Source: Antitrichia curtipendula (taxonomy: Eukaryota > Streptophyta > Bryopsida > Hypnales > Leucodontaceae). From it: 64,000 nt of DNA. Both the position numbers and the translations under genes were made by a program. Numbering within the stretch: position 1 is the stretch's first letter; every line of letters starts with the position of its first letter. Under the pieces are notes generated by a model. It was not told where the DNA came from. It ran no database searches and saw only the letters and a list, made by a program, of their open reading frames with translations. Location: contig OX579638.1 in the NCBI GenBank assembly GCA_951230915.1, positions 4,854,696 to 4,918,695 of the forward strand, in the 5' to 3' direction. Shown one piece after another: positions 1 through 12,114 of this stretch.

Positions 1-201
1 TGGTTACATGAGAATTCTACGTGCTGCATCTAAAAGAAGAGTATTGCGGGTCCAAGCCACCATACCCGCCAATTGTAATGCCATTCAAGTCAATTTCGAG
101 CATAAATTGTAGCGCGTCTAGGTTCTCTCGAATATCTCTTGAACGGATTTGAAAGACAAGAAGAAGGAAACCATGATGAACACTAGGCTCTCAGTACTCA
201 C

Positions 202-3200
202 CAACTGTGACAGTAAGTCCAAAAATATATGAAGCGATGCAAGTGACGAAGTACGTTTTGTCAGTTGGCAATTGTTTAGTGTCAGGGCCATCATCTGCTC
301 CAGGGAGACTCATGGATCGAGAGCGGTCAAACCGTAGCATCAAAGCGATCAGTAGTCCAGGTACAGCAATGTCGCCCAAGCCTAAGATAGAGTAAGGATT
401 TGCAGCATTTGCCTGGCCAGCATAACAAAACTCAGTTGTTAAGTAGAGTACAAGAAAGATTTACAGCAGGATTTCAATGCCATGGGACCAAACTTGTGAT
501 TTCAGCGCATCAGTAATTGCCACGCTAAATGTAGAAAGTCTATTTTGAAGCTAATACTCGATTGTAGCAACTTTCAAAACTTATTCATATTCAACTTTCA
601 AAGCTTATTGAAAAATGTAGGGTATGATCTCTTCTTCTGTTGGTACATTTGTTTCCCTTGAGGCTTCCTAAATAATATATTTCAAACCCTGTAGATATGG
701 AAGCAACCACTATAGGCCATTTGGGCACTTGTGGATTAATGTTAGCTTGCGTAAAGAGTCAACTCGACTGGAAAAATAATAAATTCATGAAGCTCATGCA
801 TTTATCATTTCAGGGTTTAGTCACTGAAACTAAAGATTAAGAATGAACACAGGAATTGATGGCTGTATCTTACAATTGCATTAGGAAATATCAGTTTCAT
901 GGGTCCGTCGAAAGCTGGTGATGTCGCAACCTGCACAATGATACGCAGGACGTTTAATGCTCCCTTACCGATATTTCGGGTTGCCATGAGACGAAGTGGT
1001 AATAAGAAAGGTAGAATGATCAGAACATTTAACACCTACAAAAGTGAGCTACAAGTCTTAGGCTAAAACTCACCCTGTAGAGATATTCTAGAAAACCTAT
1101 CCAGGTTACGGATTACTTTAGTGATTGCGACAAATGACTTCACAATTGACAGGGTTTAACGCGGCTAGGTTTCCTAGAATACCTCTTTCTACTAGTCAAA
1201 TGATGAAGTCACTTACGGTCACCATGACATTGTCGCCGAATACATGTGAAGATCCAAACACCCAGAAAACATCATACAGAAGCAAGCCAGAGAGCATAGC
1301 AGCTGCTGTCGCGAAGCTGCACAAGAACCACAACACAGCTTGCTTCAGCAAATGAAAGATCCCTCATCAGATAACAACTTCTTCATCAAGTACAACAAGG
1401 TTCATCACAAGGTTCATCACAAAGTAATCCCCAAATTTTTGCGATAGATCGCATGCAACTTCCATGAGTACATGTGAGTTGCCGTAAAACTTCTATAAAG
1501 CTTTCATCATTGGGTGGATTGTAAAGAAAATGACAAGAAAAACAATTCGCACGGTATTTAGAATCATCACGCCAAGTACACCACCACAGTTCACTGCATT
1601 TTGAGCAGCAGGAAATGAATGTACCTGCCAAGAGACAGCAACTGTAGAAGCTCAGTTACAATACAAACGGCTATGAAGTTGTTCAACGTGAATGGAGCCC
1701 CGGATTGCTTGCTTGCAACAGCTGCTGCAACACCCACTATTTGATCCAATCCAACAGGCACACAGCTTCAGTGTAAGACATTGGTAATACAATTTCTTCA
1801 TCAAAGTCAGGATTTTGGATGAGTTGATATTCTACACGTACCAATGGTCGCCAATGCATCAGCCGGAGAAAGAGTCACATGAACTGGCTCACCCTCATCA
1901 ACCACCAACCACGTTGGAAAATCTGCCATTTCAGAGCACGACGTCCATCAGAAGAGATAAATCTTTGGTTGTGCCCTGCAGAGGCTGACAATATTGGCAT
2001 CCTTTTAATATGAAAACCCAAAGAGAGAATGTAAACAATACCCAATTATACTTATCACTCACGACAAGCCATTTTTACATGTAAAAATCAATGAGCTGAC
2101 TCTAAATTGCTTTTAAAAAGTGAACTCTAGGGACATCAATCCTCTATCCAGTTAACATTCACAGGTATCGACATAAGTGGGCTCTAGCGACCACAACTGC
2201 TTAACCCTAAAAGATGCAGGATTCATGGTTTTTAAATGCCCAATTCGATTGATCATAATGTGAAAAATATGGTTCAAATGGGACCAATTTTCACATCACC
2301 AGAATCAGCGAAGAACATATCACGTGTTGACAAGAAATTGGACAAAAGAAAGTCCCCCAACGACCTACTCAAAAGTACGAAACCGGTCAAGATCAGGATA
2401 TACATACCAATACGCCATGATGTGCTGTCGTCATTGGGAAGAATGGCGCGAAGTGGTGGAGCAAGATTACTGGCAACAGCCACAACACCAGCCAAACCCA
2501 GATAGGCCGAAATAAAAGTGCGGATGTCGAGATTGGGGAAGAAGCGCAGAACAGCGTAGAATCCAAAGAGAGACACTGAGCACAACAACGGAGCAGCCAG
2601 CCCTTGCTTGAACGAGACATTCTGTGGAGGCTTCTTCCCTAAACTGCAAACAACCAGCACATCTCAGATTGAACAGTCAATTTACAAGTAGAGCATACAA
2701 TCAACAAGCTTTTACAATTTAAAGAACACAAGTGGAGCATACAATCAACTTCGCTAAACTTGCTTCATGTTAGGATAGCTATTGGATAGCTACTGGAAAA
2801 GGTCAGTTTCGTTATTGGTGCGATACAGACCGCCAAAGTTGTGACACTCAACTTCAGCAATCTCGAAAACCTAAATTTTTTGATTGCAAGTGCCAAAGTC
2901 GTGAATATCCACAAACATAACGAAATTGACGTCTGGAAGCAATCATATAAACATAGTTTTTTCAGTATAATTAGGGTTTTCAATGAAAAGAACGGAGTAT
3001 CTACCCATGATTGAGCTACAGTACTGAATTGCTGAAAAGTCTAATTTGATTGAAAACCCTGTTTCCTGTTCTGTCTGCATCACTCTCTGAACCTCTGACT
3101 CTTGCAATGGATGCATTTCTCAACCAAAGAGAAGTGAGGTAGAAGCTCCGTTAACCACAGTACATTAGGGGCTCCATTGACCATACCAGTGAACTTTGAT

Positions 3201-4159
3201 TTGTTCGAAGTGTGAAAACACTTCATCTATTAACATCTATTTTACTCAATACTAAAATAAATTTTCAAAATTTTAGATGGCTCATGGGCAATGGAACCTC
3301 TCCCTTACTGTATGCTTCTTGTATAGTGAGTGAAAACGTAACATTACCTGCGATGGCTGCCGACGTAGACAGTCCACACCGCCAGAAACAGGAAGTAGAA
3401 AGCACCCGACCACTGATACCCACCAAGCGGCAGAATGGTCCCGATAGGCACCGCAGCAAGCAGAAGCGAATATGCTATCTGCATTCAAATCCAAAAACAG
3501 ATAGTTCTTTAGGACTTTCTCTAGACACAAAAAGAATTTACTTGTTACTTCTCCACTATTTTGTATGTTTGTAAAATGATACACACTAACTAATCCCCCA
3601 CCGCAATCGCATTGAGAACGAAGGTAACGAAAACCATGAACATAGAAATTGCTGTCAAGGAGGACCTCATGAAATTGCAATGGGGCAAACACAGAGACAG
3701 AGAATCAGAACACAAGGCCGAAACCCTAATTAATTTTACCAGCTCTTGGTTGGTCTTGGTCCATTGCCACCCATCCCTAACGACGACGTCCATGTTTATC
3801 AACTCCCCGCCAGGCTCCCCAATCTCAGCCTCGTCCTCGTCGACAGGCAGGGCTCTGCATTGGAAGTCACGCCCTCTGCCATGGTTGCTAATACAAGAAT
3901 TGACAAGAGATGGAGTGGTTGCATTCTTTGCCCAACCGTGGATTCTTTTACATTCGAATTCGGGACTAATTCCCTTGGGATAGAGAATTACTCGCGACAG
4001 AGAGTTGTAATGGAATTGGCAAGTGGTAGCAGGTTTTGGGTTCTTGAGCCGCAGAGATGAAGTGCTAATACTGCAACTAGTACTGCTCTGTAACTGAGAG
4101 AGAAAACTACTTCTGGAAGTTTGCTGCAACGTCAAGGGGTTGTATGCGAGTGACTTCAT
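202..4159 (-). CDS. Signal peptide peptidase-like GxGD intramembrane aspartyl protease (3' end off window)
   Basis: Multi-pass protease of the presenilin/SPP family, which cleaves transmembrane segments inside the membrane. Exons in transcript order: 4159-3602, 3478-3348, 2643-2408, 1922-1842, 1736-1625, 1316-1217, 930-874, 412-202. All junctions keep frame and use GT/AG; about 495 residues are seen. Family marks: YVGSHRSL followed by KPP at the exon 2/3 join (plant SPP has YVGSHRSLRDTPP or similar), the first catalytic motif LLLYDVFWVF (Asp about 388) in exon 6, and LGLGDIAVPG (Asp about 439, GxGD) in exon 8. The third hallmark, the PAL motif, is missing and is expected in a further exon left of base 1. 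The first ~130 residues are Ser/Thr-rich and basic at the start, like a plastid transit peptide, which is unusual for SPP. The exon 1 donor (GCG|GTGGGG) is weak, so the exon 1/2 border is the least certain. Family call firm; targeting is inference. Confidence 0.9.
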
Positions 4160-4749
4160 CCTTCACAGCAATCCTGCCACTAAGAATACTAGGCTCACAA
4201 CCACCGCATGGAGTGAAAATGAGCTTCCCCAACACAGAGAGTTCAATTCTTGGCTTCCAGATAAAAAGAATTCAATCAGCTCCCCCTGCCTCAAATTTTA
4301 CGAAATTCCAGACCAAACACACCAGCAAACACTCAGAGTGCGACTGTAGCAAGTTCACAGGTGCAAATTTGGCGACACCGTAAGCAGAAATGTAAGTCAC
4401 CATGAAGTTCAAAATGGGTTCAAATGGATTCTACGTGAAAGATTTGGAGTCTAGGAATCTGAGAGTATCAAGAGGGCTTGTCCACTGATCTGAGCCTCAT
4501 CTGCTACATACGTGGAACCATGGCAGTGGTGAGATCCGAGATCCAATGGTGGAGAATTTCATTAGCAGATTCTTGGGTGCCAGTGTGAACAGACCTACAA
4601 ATTGTCATATTGTACACGGCCCCGAAATTGCTCTCCTTTTATCCACATAATCACTGCAATCGGTGCTTGCTTCCTATATTTGCTAAAAGCTTGCTGAGGG
4701 ACTTTTGTTGTGGAGAATTTGTGGTGGTGTTGCAGCGAGTTTTTTAGCT
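4160..4749. promoter_or_regulatory. Shared intergenic region between two divergent genes
   Basis: About 590 bp separate the ATG of the minus-strand SPP-like protease (4159) from the ATG of the plus-strand UROS gene (4750). Both promoters and both 5' leaders must lie here, so the region may act as a bidirectional promoter. I see no convincing TATA box placed for either gene and no repeat element. Transcription starts cannot be read from the sequence. Confidence 0.55.
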
Positions 4750-7700
4750 ATGGCGTTCGTTGTAGGTAGGACAGGGCCAATTGGTGCCACTGGGTCATCG
4801 TCAAATGCGTCGTGCTTCTTTGGCAATGCGGTGGCGAAAAACTTCGTGACATTGCGAAGCATAAATGCTGTGCGCGGTGTGTTTGTGGCCGAGGTGAGAG
4901 AGCCTGATCTCAATTCTTAGGGGGTTAGGGATCATTTTGTGTTTAGAATACTGTAATTGGGTTATGACGTTAATTTCAAGCGCTGTGCTTGGGAATTGGA
5001 TAGCAGCAAATTTTTCTTGGAAGGTTTGGGATTCAGTTATTGGGATGCTCTGGTGTTGCAGCTTTTTAGGGTTTAGATTGCACATTGTTTAAGTCGCTAT
5101 ACAATTTGATGTTTCTCCGCTGTGGGAGTTTTTCTTTTAATAAAATGGGACGTGTGTTGACAGGTTAGTGCGAGTGCGAGGGTTGTGGTGACGAGGGAGC
5201 ATGGAAAGAACGGAAAACTTATGAAGGCTTTGGTGCGTTCCTTGACCTTCTTCATGGACTGTCTACCCAAGGCATTGACTGCATACTTCATGTTACTCTT
5301 AGCAGAATGTTTGGATGAATTTGTGTTCATAATGTAAGAAAGTTGGTTGCACTGTATCCACAGTCTTCGATTGTAGAATTTCAAGAAACTTATTGTATGA
5401 CCACCTCTATCACTCTTTATGCAAGTGACAACAAACTTTGTGCGGTGAAGGGGAAACACTTGATTTTAACGAAGTTTTGGATGTTTATCACTAAATTCGT
5501 CATAAATCACAAAATATACATGATTCGTGGTACATTTTCTTGTGACTCAATTGTCAATAGTTGTAAAATTTTGATATGATTTAACACAATTTTGAATTTG
5601 CTCAGTCGTTTAAAACTTGGGCTGTGTGGGATGGTCGTGCTTTGAGCGGAAAGTAGTTGATGTCGTTGTTGTTGGACTGGTGCAGGAAAAGCGGGGGATT
5701 CTATGTTTAGAGCTGCCTTTAATTGAGCATAGGGATGGACCAGATCTACCTCAGCTTGTTCAAACCCTTCGTGGTACTTCAGCATTTTTTGTTCACTCAA
5801 TTTCCTCAACGAAAGAATAGTTGTGCTCGTTTGTGCAGCACTCGCCTAAAGCATTTCTTCCAGTTACAAAATGTTCCAGAGTCCATAGAGAGAACATTTC
5901 TGCTTCACATTAGTAATTTTATGGAAGGGCTCAATGTTTTTGCAGAGGTGAAATTCGAGTGGATCATTGTAACCTCACCAGAAGCAGCTACAGTTTTTCT
6001 GCAAGCGTGGAGGTTGGTTCTCGTAACCCTAACCTATTCTTCTTTTAAGATCCCTCCTTTATACTTACTTTAGGGTCCTTTAAAATAGAACTTCGTTGTC
6101 TTCAAGACCTAATAGAACACCAGGTCTGCACAGCGGATCCTCTGGAGAAGTTCTAACTTCTGCCAAGGTCTTGAGCAGGGAAGCAGGGTGTCCGAAAGTA
6201 CGCATTGCTGTTGTTGGTTCTGGCACGGGTGAGCTCTTCCAGAACGTGAAGGAAGGGTCAGGTCTCTTAGAAGTTGCGTTCACTCCTTCGAAAGGTTTGT
6301 ATTTTTGTTGGAATTTTGCGAAATCATTTTTAATTCCCTACTGCAATTTCATGGTTTTCACTGATCAGCAGTTATTTTTCTAGACTGGGGTTGGAATCAG
6401 TAGACCTTTACGCATATTTGTGTCAATGCACATATTTGGACCTTGATTTAGTGTTTCCAGGGACTAAGCATTCTAATTCCTCTTCGTGCCAACAGCAACT
6501 GCGAAGGTTCTAGCAAGTGAGCTCCCCAAAATAGGTGATGGGGACAACCATGTGTTGTATCCTGCATCCCTTAAAGCCGGTGATGATTTAGGTATGGATC
6601 TAATTCCTCGAGCTCAATCAATGATGTGCAGCAGCACCCTAGCTGATGTGTATGTGTGAGCAATTATGCTACGTATTTAGACGGCAATTTCTCTCTGAAC
6701 ACGGAAATAAGCAGAAATTCTTAGTAATAGAACCATTTAAGCAAACGGTCACGCTATGCACTTACCTCACTTGTTTAGGCTAGTTTGCACTGCATTGAAC
6801 CAGCATACCCAGCATACTCTAGGGTTTCTTCCCTCCAAGCCCAATGCTTCAGGATGCATTTTGAAGTCCCAAATGAACCTTACACCCTATGGAGAGTGTC
6901 TTTAGGGTTTCTGATAAGCCTGGAACAGTTGCCTTGCTTAGGGTCTAATAAATAGCTTACGAAGAAGGGGTCCCGAAGGTTTGATCTCATTGACCCTTGA
7001 ATTTTATAAATACGCTACAGTCCTGCATACTTTGGATAGGACTTCATTACCTTTAATATCCTTTCGTACACTGCGTTCTGTATACTACTGTCCCCTTTGT
7101 GCAGATTGCATCACAAGTGTTTAGCACAGCCTTAAGGATAACATGTACACTGTACGAATGCATCACTCTTCCATGATTAAGAGAACGTGTGTTGCAATCT
7201 ATCCTCACCAGCGATTGTTTAAAGTTGTGCAGCAACTGGGCTTACGGAGCGAGGTTTCCTTGTGTTGCGGATGAATACATACTCTACGGTACACTTCTTT
7301 TCTTCCCTGAACCATATCGTGGTATGCAGTTAACTGAAACGATGTTTCCTTTCTATTCGTCTGTTTTTAGTGCCTGTCTTGACGATGTTCTAGTGTTTGT
7401 TATGCAGGAAACTGTTAGGAATCTGGATGAAGCTGCCATTGCTTCTGCTGCTACAGCACCCGTAGCTACATTTGCGTCTCCTACAGCTGTGAGGTGCGTG
7501 CTTTTCTTCCATCTTTGTTCTTTTCAGAAAATTCTCTCAAATTTGACCAATTGGAATGGACATGATATCATTTGCCAGGGCAAGAAATGGCAACATATTT
7601 ATACATTATTTACATAATTTATTCAGCAAGTACTCAGTGATAGTTTTACTAGTAGAGAACCCACCTCAGAAGAGTTCTAGTCGTATTCGATTGACCAGGT

Positions 7701-8406
7701 TTTTCGTTAGAAATGGCCTTCTTTTGCATCTGGAAGAGTGTACGTTGAAAATTCCTTAAGTGGAGTTACAATTGTCAGGGTTTCTTGAACACCTCCTAGA
7801 GGGGTTTCTGCTAGTGTTTTTAGCAAAAAATTGAATATGTTGAATAGACCACGTTTTGTGTTCATGCAGGGCCTGGATGGAACTCGTGGCAGAACCAAGG
7901 AATTGGGATGGAGCAGCTGCTTGCATCGGGAGTACATCAGCAAACGCTGCTTCAAAAGCAGGCTTGCAGAAAATTTATCATCCAGAGAGTCCTGGAATAG
8001 AGGGGTGCGTGAGGACTTCACACATTCTTGCTTCTTTTGTATATTTTAAAGTGTTGCTAACAGACATTGTTTCAACAGTCTCAACCCTTAAGAAGCCCGT
8101 ATCCTTTTTGAACTTTTGCTTATATCTTCGTACAAAACTGTCATTTCCCTCATTTACATGCAATTGTTGATGAGGATGGGTTTTAAAAAATATTCAAGTA
8201 TTACTTTTAATGAATAAGACTTCATGTGAACGAAACATCACCCTCCAGAACATGGATTTGCGGGTGCTTAGGATTTAATTACCCTTTACTGTTGTATAGT
8301 TGAACGTCAATGGTGTAATAATTCGTCGTTGTCATATGGATGCAGATGGGTGGAGAGCATCATGGAAGCTCTGGAGGCTCAGAAGTTGGAGGCAAATGCT
8401 CTCTAA
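4750..8406 (+). CDS. UROS: Uroporphyrinogen-III synthase, plastid-type, 10 exons
   Basis: Closes and inverts hydroxymethylbilane to uroporphyrinogen III in the plastid, a shared step for chlorophyll, haem, sirohaem and phytochromobilin. Exons: 4750-4893, 5164-5232, 5686-5773, 5946-6012, 6179-6294, 6496-6591, 7233-7288, 7408-7493, 7870-8004, 8346-8406. They sum to 918 nt, 305 residues, all in frame with GT/AG introns; the Arabidopsis protein is of similar length. Family marks in order: ARVVVTREHGKNGKL, LELPLIEH, WIIVTSPEAA (first domain), IAVVGSGTG, LYPASLKAGDDL, LTERGFLVLRMNTYST, VATFASPTAVRAW and ACIGSTSANAA (second domain). The N-terminal ~50 residues precede the conserved core and would be the transit peptide. 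The start is the first ATG of the exon 1 frame; codons further upstream are not ATG. The exon 3 donor could be 3 nt earlier. Head-to-head with the protease gene. Confidence 0.95.
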
Positions 8407-8823
8407 TTGCTTGGTTAGTTGACAACTTAACTGTCTGTTAATAAGTTTGAGAGTTCCTGCTTTTGCGTTTATCTCTGGATTTAGCATTTGTCCATCAATT
8501 TTGTACACTGGTGTCAAGGAAGCAAGGACCCTGTTCGTGAGTATTTGAGGACACTTTGACAACATCTTTACCGACACTGTATCATAGAGACAGAGGGTTT
8601 TAGCTAGGCTGCAGGAGCACCTACAGTATGTAGACCGTGTGATGGATTTCAGAACTGCAAAATGCGTATTAATGGAATCTTTCTTTGAAGGTTTTGCTTG
8701 ATGGCATCACCCACGAGTCTCCGTTTTCTCATCTTTGAGTTTGATTATCAAAACAACAGTTACCGAGTATAGTTCTTAAAATTGAAAGACCCGCTGTAAT
8801 TGCAATGAAGGAGGATATCACTC
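8407..8823. other. 3' flank of UROS, nothing else recognised
   Basis: Probably holds the UROS 3' untranslated region; a possible AATAAG polyadenylation-like signal lies near 8441. No gene or repeat seen. Confidence 0.4.
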
Positions 8824-9010
8824 AAGGTGGGTACCCCCCCAGACGGCCACTTTTTGCTACTGTGACTAGTCAGTGTTATTAGACTGACTGGCCAAATTGT
8901 CATATTTTCCTGTTGGCAAGTGAAAGGAGGTTCCAACGCACCAAAGAATGCAACATTTGGATACTGTATGCAAAACTTATGAAGGGTCAAAGTGTTCTTT
9001 TGGTAGATGT
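8824..9010 (-). mobile_element. Partial copy of TA/AGGT-type transposable element
   Basis: Read on the minus strand, this stretch matches about 56900-57060 closely. Shared words include TGGAACCTCCTTTCACTTGC, CAGTAGCAAAAAGTGGC and a terminal GTACCCACCTT. One end is therefore AGGTGGGTACC at 8824. The opposite end was not found, and the flank is CA rather than TA, so this is a decayed or truncated member. Confidence 0.6.
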
Positions 9011-9388
9011 TCTAAAATTGTTTCTTCAAAATCCCGACATATTGATTTTTGATTATGGGGTCTTATCATCAAGATCAAAGACCTTTCATAGAAAGATGAA
9101 TTGTCTAGGATTGGCGATCAATGCTCTGTCCAAATCAACCATCAAAACATCTACAGACCTAATTATGAAAACTACTCATGGCATTGCACATGATGGACTT
9201 CGAGGCATGTACTACAAAATCTATCTCATAACAAGAAATAAAAGAGCATGCAGTTTGAGTTGAAATCATTTTGTTTGTATTAAGCAAAATGTTGCGTGAG
9301 GAACAAATCTCCTCTCGTGGTTCTTAAAGGAAGGAGAAGGAGCAATTAACCATAACCATTGTAACCACATGTAAGTCTGGTTGTTATT
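9011..9388. other. Intergenic, nothing recognised
   Basis: AT-rich sequence with short open frames but no recognisable coding signal. Confidence 0.4.
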
Positions 9389-10572
9389 AACTACACTAAA
9401 AAGGGTATTTAGTGTTGGATTACATTTAGTGTAATTACCACCCTACTTGACCCTACACTAAATGTCAATTTTAGGACAATTAGTGTAGTACTAAACTTCA
9501 ATGCGTTGCCTTTGTGTTGTCTTCACTTTTGTCATCTCCTTCCTTGGACTTCTTCCCTGGACTTCTTTTGCAATTTGCTTTTGCGACCTTACCTTGTATG
9601 TTGCCTTTTGGGCCTCTCTTCCATTCCGACTTGGTTACCTTCCCTACAGCTTGGCTTCTTCTCTTCTATTGTTGTCCCGCTTCTCCGCACTTACAATTCC
9701 TTGAGTGAGTGAATTCTTTTTTTAGGGGGTGGTGGTGTTATACTCCCGCATTCCCGCCTCCCGTGAGCGGTTTGAATCTCCCGTCTATTTCCACTCCCGA
9801 TTGCTCCATCGCTCCTTGTTGCGGCAATTTCAACTTCATCCAGGTTTGTATTCCCTTGTTCATTGATCCGTCGACTTTTTTTTTTTTTTTACTCATCTTC
9901 CCAACGACCTGTTGATGTTTTTTTTTGGGCTGATCTTTTGCTTCCCATTTTAGGAATCCGACATGGCCGACGCCCCACCGAGCAATTCCACACCCCAACG
10001 CTTACAACAAGTTTCTACAATTGCTATTCGCAAACGCATCATCACTTGGATGGTTCAAGATGAACTTGTACACGGCTTTCCTAGGCTCTACATTCGCACA
10101 ATCAATACATTTTCCAAGCATTTTTGAGCTCAGAGGAGTGCCAACCTTGTTTGGGCTTCCCGTTGGTAGGCTCAACGTCAACAATTTTGCAATGAAGGAG
10201 AGGCGGACAACACATCTCCACCAATTTCATGCAGTAGGAGTTCCAGCCCAAGTATAAAATCTGTATTTTTTTTGCTCTAAATATTAAATTTTTTTTTCCT
10301 TATTTGATGTTCAAAGACTTCTTTTATTGCACATGTTTTCCACATTTTCTACTCCTTCCATCATTTTCCCTGTCTTTAATCTTTTTCTTTCCAAATTCTT
10401 TTTTTACCTTCTAACACTAAATGTAAACCTCTTCATATTTCAGATTTACTATAGAGTACTTTTAGTGTTAGAAATTACATTTAGTGTTACTTACTTTAGT
10501 AGAGTAAATGATATTTAGTGTCATGGTTTGCAAATAGTGTTGCCAACACTAAATACCCTTTTTAGTGTAGTT
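9389..10572. mobile_element. About 1.18-kb element with 30-bp perfect terminal inverted repeats
   Basis: Starts AACTACACTAAAAAGGGTAT and ends with the reverse complement at 10543-10572; the match runs for 30 bp. Subterminal copies of the word ACACTAAAT/ATTTAGTGT recur in both orientations within about 200 bp of each end, as in DNA transposons whose transposase binds subterminal repeats. No clear target duplication was found, so the superfamily is open; the CACTA near the tip is suggestive only. The interior has a pyrimidine-rich stretch (9500-9900) and a short open frame, 9963-10127 (54 codons), that I do not recognise. No transposase domain is visible. Confidence 0.8.
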
Positions 10573-10772
10573 TGTAACACGGATAATAAGTTACTAAGAT
10601 GTAATTTGTGAGATTGCCAACAAGGAGACGTTTGGGGAGAGACTTGAGAGAAATTAGGTTTTCATTACTAGTTCTACTTCTCCACAAGAGCTACATCAAG
10701 GTGGTATTGAGCAATATGCTCACAAAAAGTCAAGAAAACATCTCTATTTCTTCCATTCACAAACTTTCTTCT

Positions 10773-11553
10773 CTACATAAACTCACTCACGTAGGTTTCT
10801 AGATGGTGTTTTGGTGTGTTGGTCTTCAAGGATTTTTTGACATGCATCCAAGTTCCCATCATAGAATTTGTATGAGCTCCACTCCTAGGATCTCTAAAAA
10901 ATTGGGAGTAATTCATTAAGAGATGCTTATAGCCTAGTCCATTCAACCAAATAGTATCATGTACCCTCCAACAATCATTTATGATTGTTTGTGCCTCTTT
11001 CAACATGCTCCTATAGTAGGTTTGCTAAGGTTTCTTTGATTCTGTCAAGAACTGTAGCCAAAAACATGGATGCTGCATTCCCTCTCTCAACCTCTCCAAA
11101 TATCCATTGTCCATCTTTTCTTGCTCCTTTGTTGTACTTCCTCTTTCCTAACTTGTTCTCATCAATCTTTACTATCTTGTCCACTCCACCTATTTTTCTC
11201 ACTTCTTGTTGTTGTAAAGCTTTGTTGCAAATATCCCTACATAAATTATACCAATCTATCAAGGTATTCTTGTTTGTACAAGAATCTATTATTGTAGATG
11301 CTTGAGAGAAGTCCCTGCCTCAACTACACATGCTAGTGAAGATTTTCTAGAAAGAAAGGTGAGAAGAAGAGAAGAAGGTGTCTTTTCTTAAATAAAGAGT
11401 AGCTCTACATTCGTTACTTGTGCATCTCCACCTATACTCATCACTCTTTCTTGCCTCTAATTTCTCTCTCCTCCTCTCATGTCTTACAATTTTTCTCAAT
11501 AGTGAGAAGGCCTCTTCCTTCAAGAAATTGCAAAGTGTTCTCTGGAGTGGCAA
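10773..11553 (-). pseudogene. Broken Merlin/IS1016-type (ISXO2-like, IS1595) DDE transposase
   Basis: Three minus-strand pieces in successive order rebuild one family, separated by stops and frameshifts. 11553-11347 holds the N-terminal zinc-ribbon region (RWRCTSNECRATLYLRKDTF, then FFSSSHLSF). 11262-11011 holds WYNLCRDIC, then KIVKIDENKLGKRKYNKGAR and GQWIFGEVERG with the first catalytic Asp. 11006-10773 holds TIINDCWRVHD with the second Asp, then FRDPRSGAHTNSMMGTWMHV. In the family the third acidic residue is a Glu just before S/T-W; here that position reads M-G-T-W, so the catalytic Glu is lost. The protein is about 250 residues overall, usual for this small transposase. It cannot be active. 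The element's own inverted ends were not found. The similarity is specific to the DDE_Tnp_IS1595 fold, and confidence in the family is high. Confidence 0.85.
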
Positions 11554-11683
11554 TATTCCCTGAAAAATCAGCTCAAGTGAGCTTCACTTGGGCCTCCATT
11601 GAATCTACAACTTACAATAAAAGAGAGTTCCAATAGAGAATTGGTTACATTGTGTAGGCCGCAATGTTCCAAAAAAACTTTAG

Positions 11684-11858
11684 CACTAGAAGAGCCCTAT
11701 ATTTTTTATGATGCATTTTTTGTGATGTCCACATGTTTTTATGTTAACAATGACATCAAACATAACATCATGATGTTAGTTGTAACATCAAATTTAACAT
11801 AAAAACAAGTGGATGTCATAAAAAAATGGGTTAAAAAAAACACAAGTTTCTTCTAGTG
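11684..11858. mobile_element. 175-bp foldback MITE with CACTAGAAG ends
   Basis: Begins CACTAGAAG and ends CTTCTAGTG. Inner arms GTCCACATGTTTTTATGTTAA and TTAACATAAAAACAAGTGGA also pair, so the unit folds into a long hairpin. The CACTA tips suggest a CACTA-type MITE, but the 3-bp flanks (TAG and GAG) do not match exactly. Confidence 0.6.
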
Positions 11859-12114
11859 GAGAGACTGCCAAAGTCTTAAGACTTCATGAATGCTAGGTGT
11901 AATTAGGAGATTATAGATTTGGATAATAAGGGCCCCCCATATTAGAACCATATCATTGGCAGTCTTAGGCATTAGATGAGTTTTAGCCCTTGGGGAGGGC
12001 TAAAAGTTCCCCAAGGTTCCTAGCCCCTAGAAATGCGTTGCAACATCTGCCTGATATGGCAAAGCAATTGCCACGCCATATAAAAATTAAAAAAATATCA
12101 TCTTTTTATTTATT

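Noticed and set aside
1..150. Minus-strand sequence here as the C-terminal exon of the SPP-like protease
   Set aside because: With the required phase it reads only a few residues before a stop and does not contain the PAL motif. The true last exon is more likely beyond the left edge.
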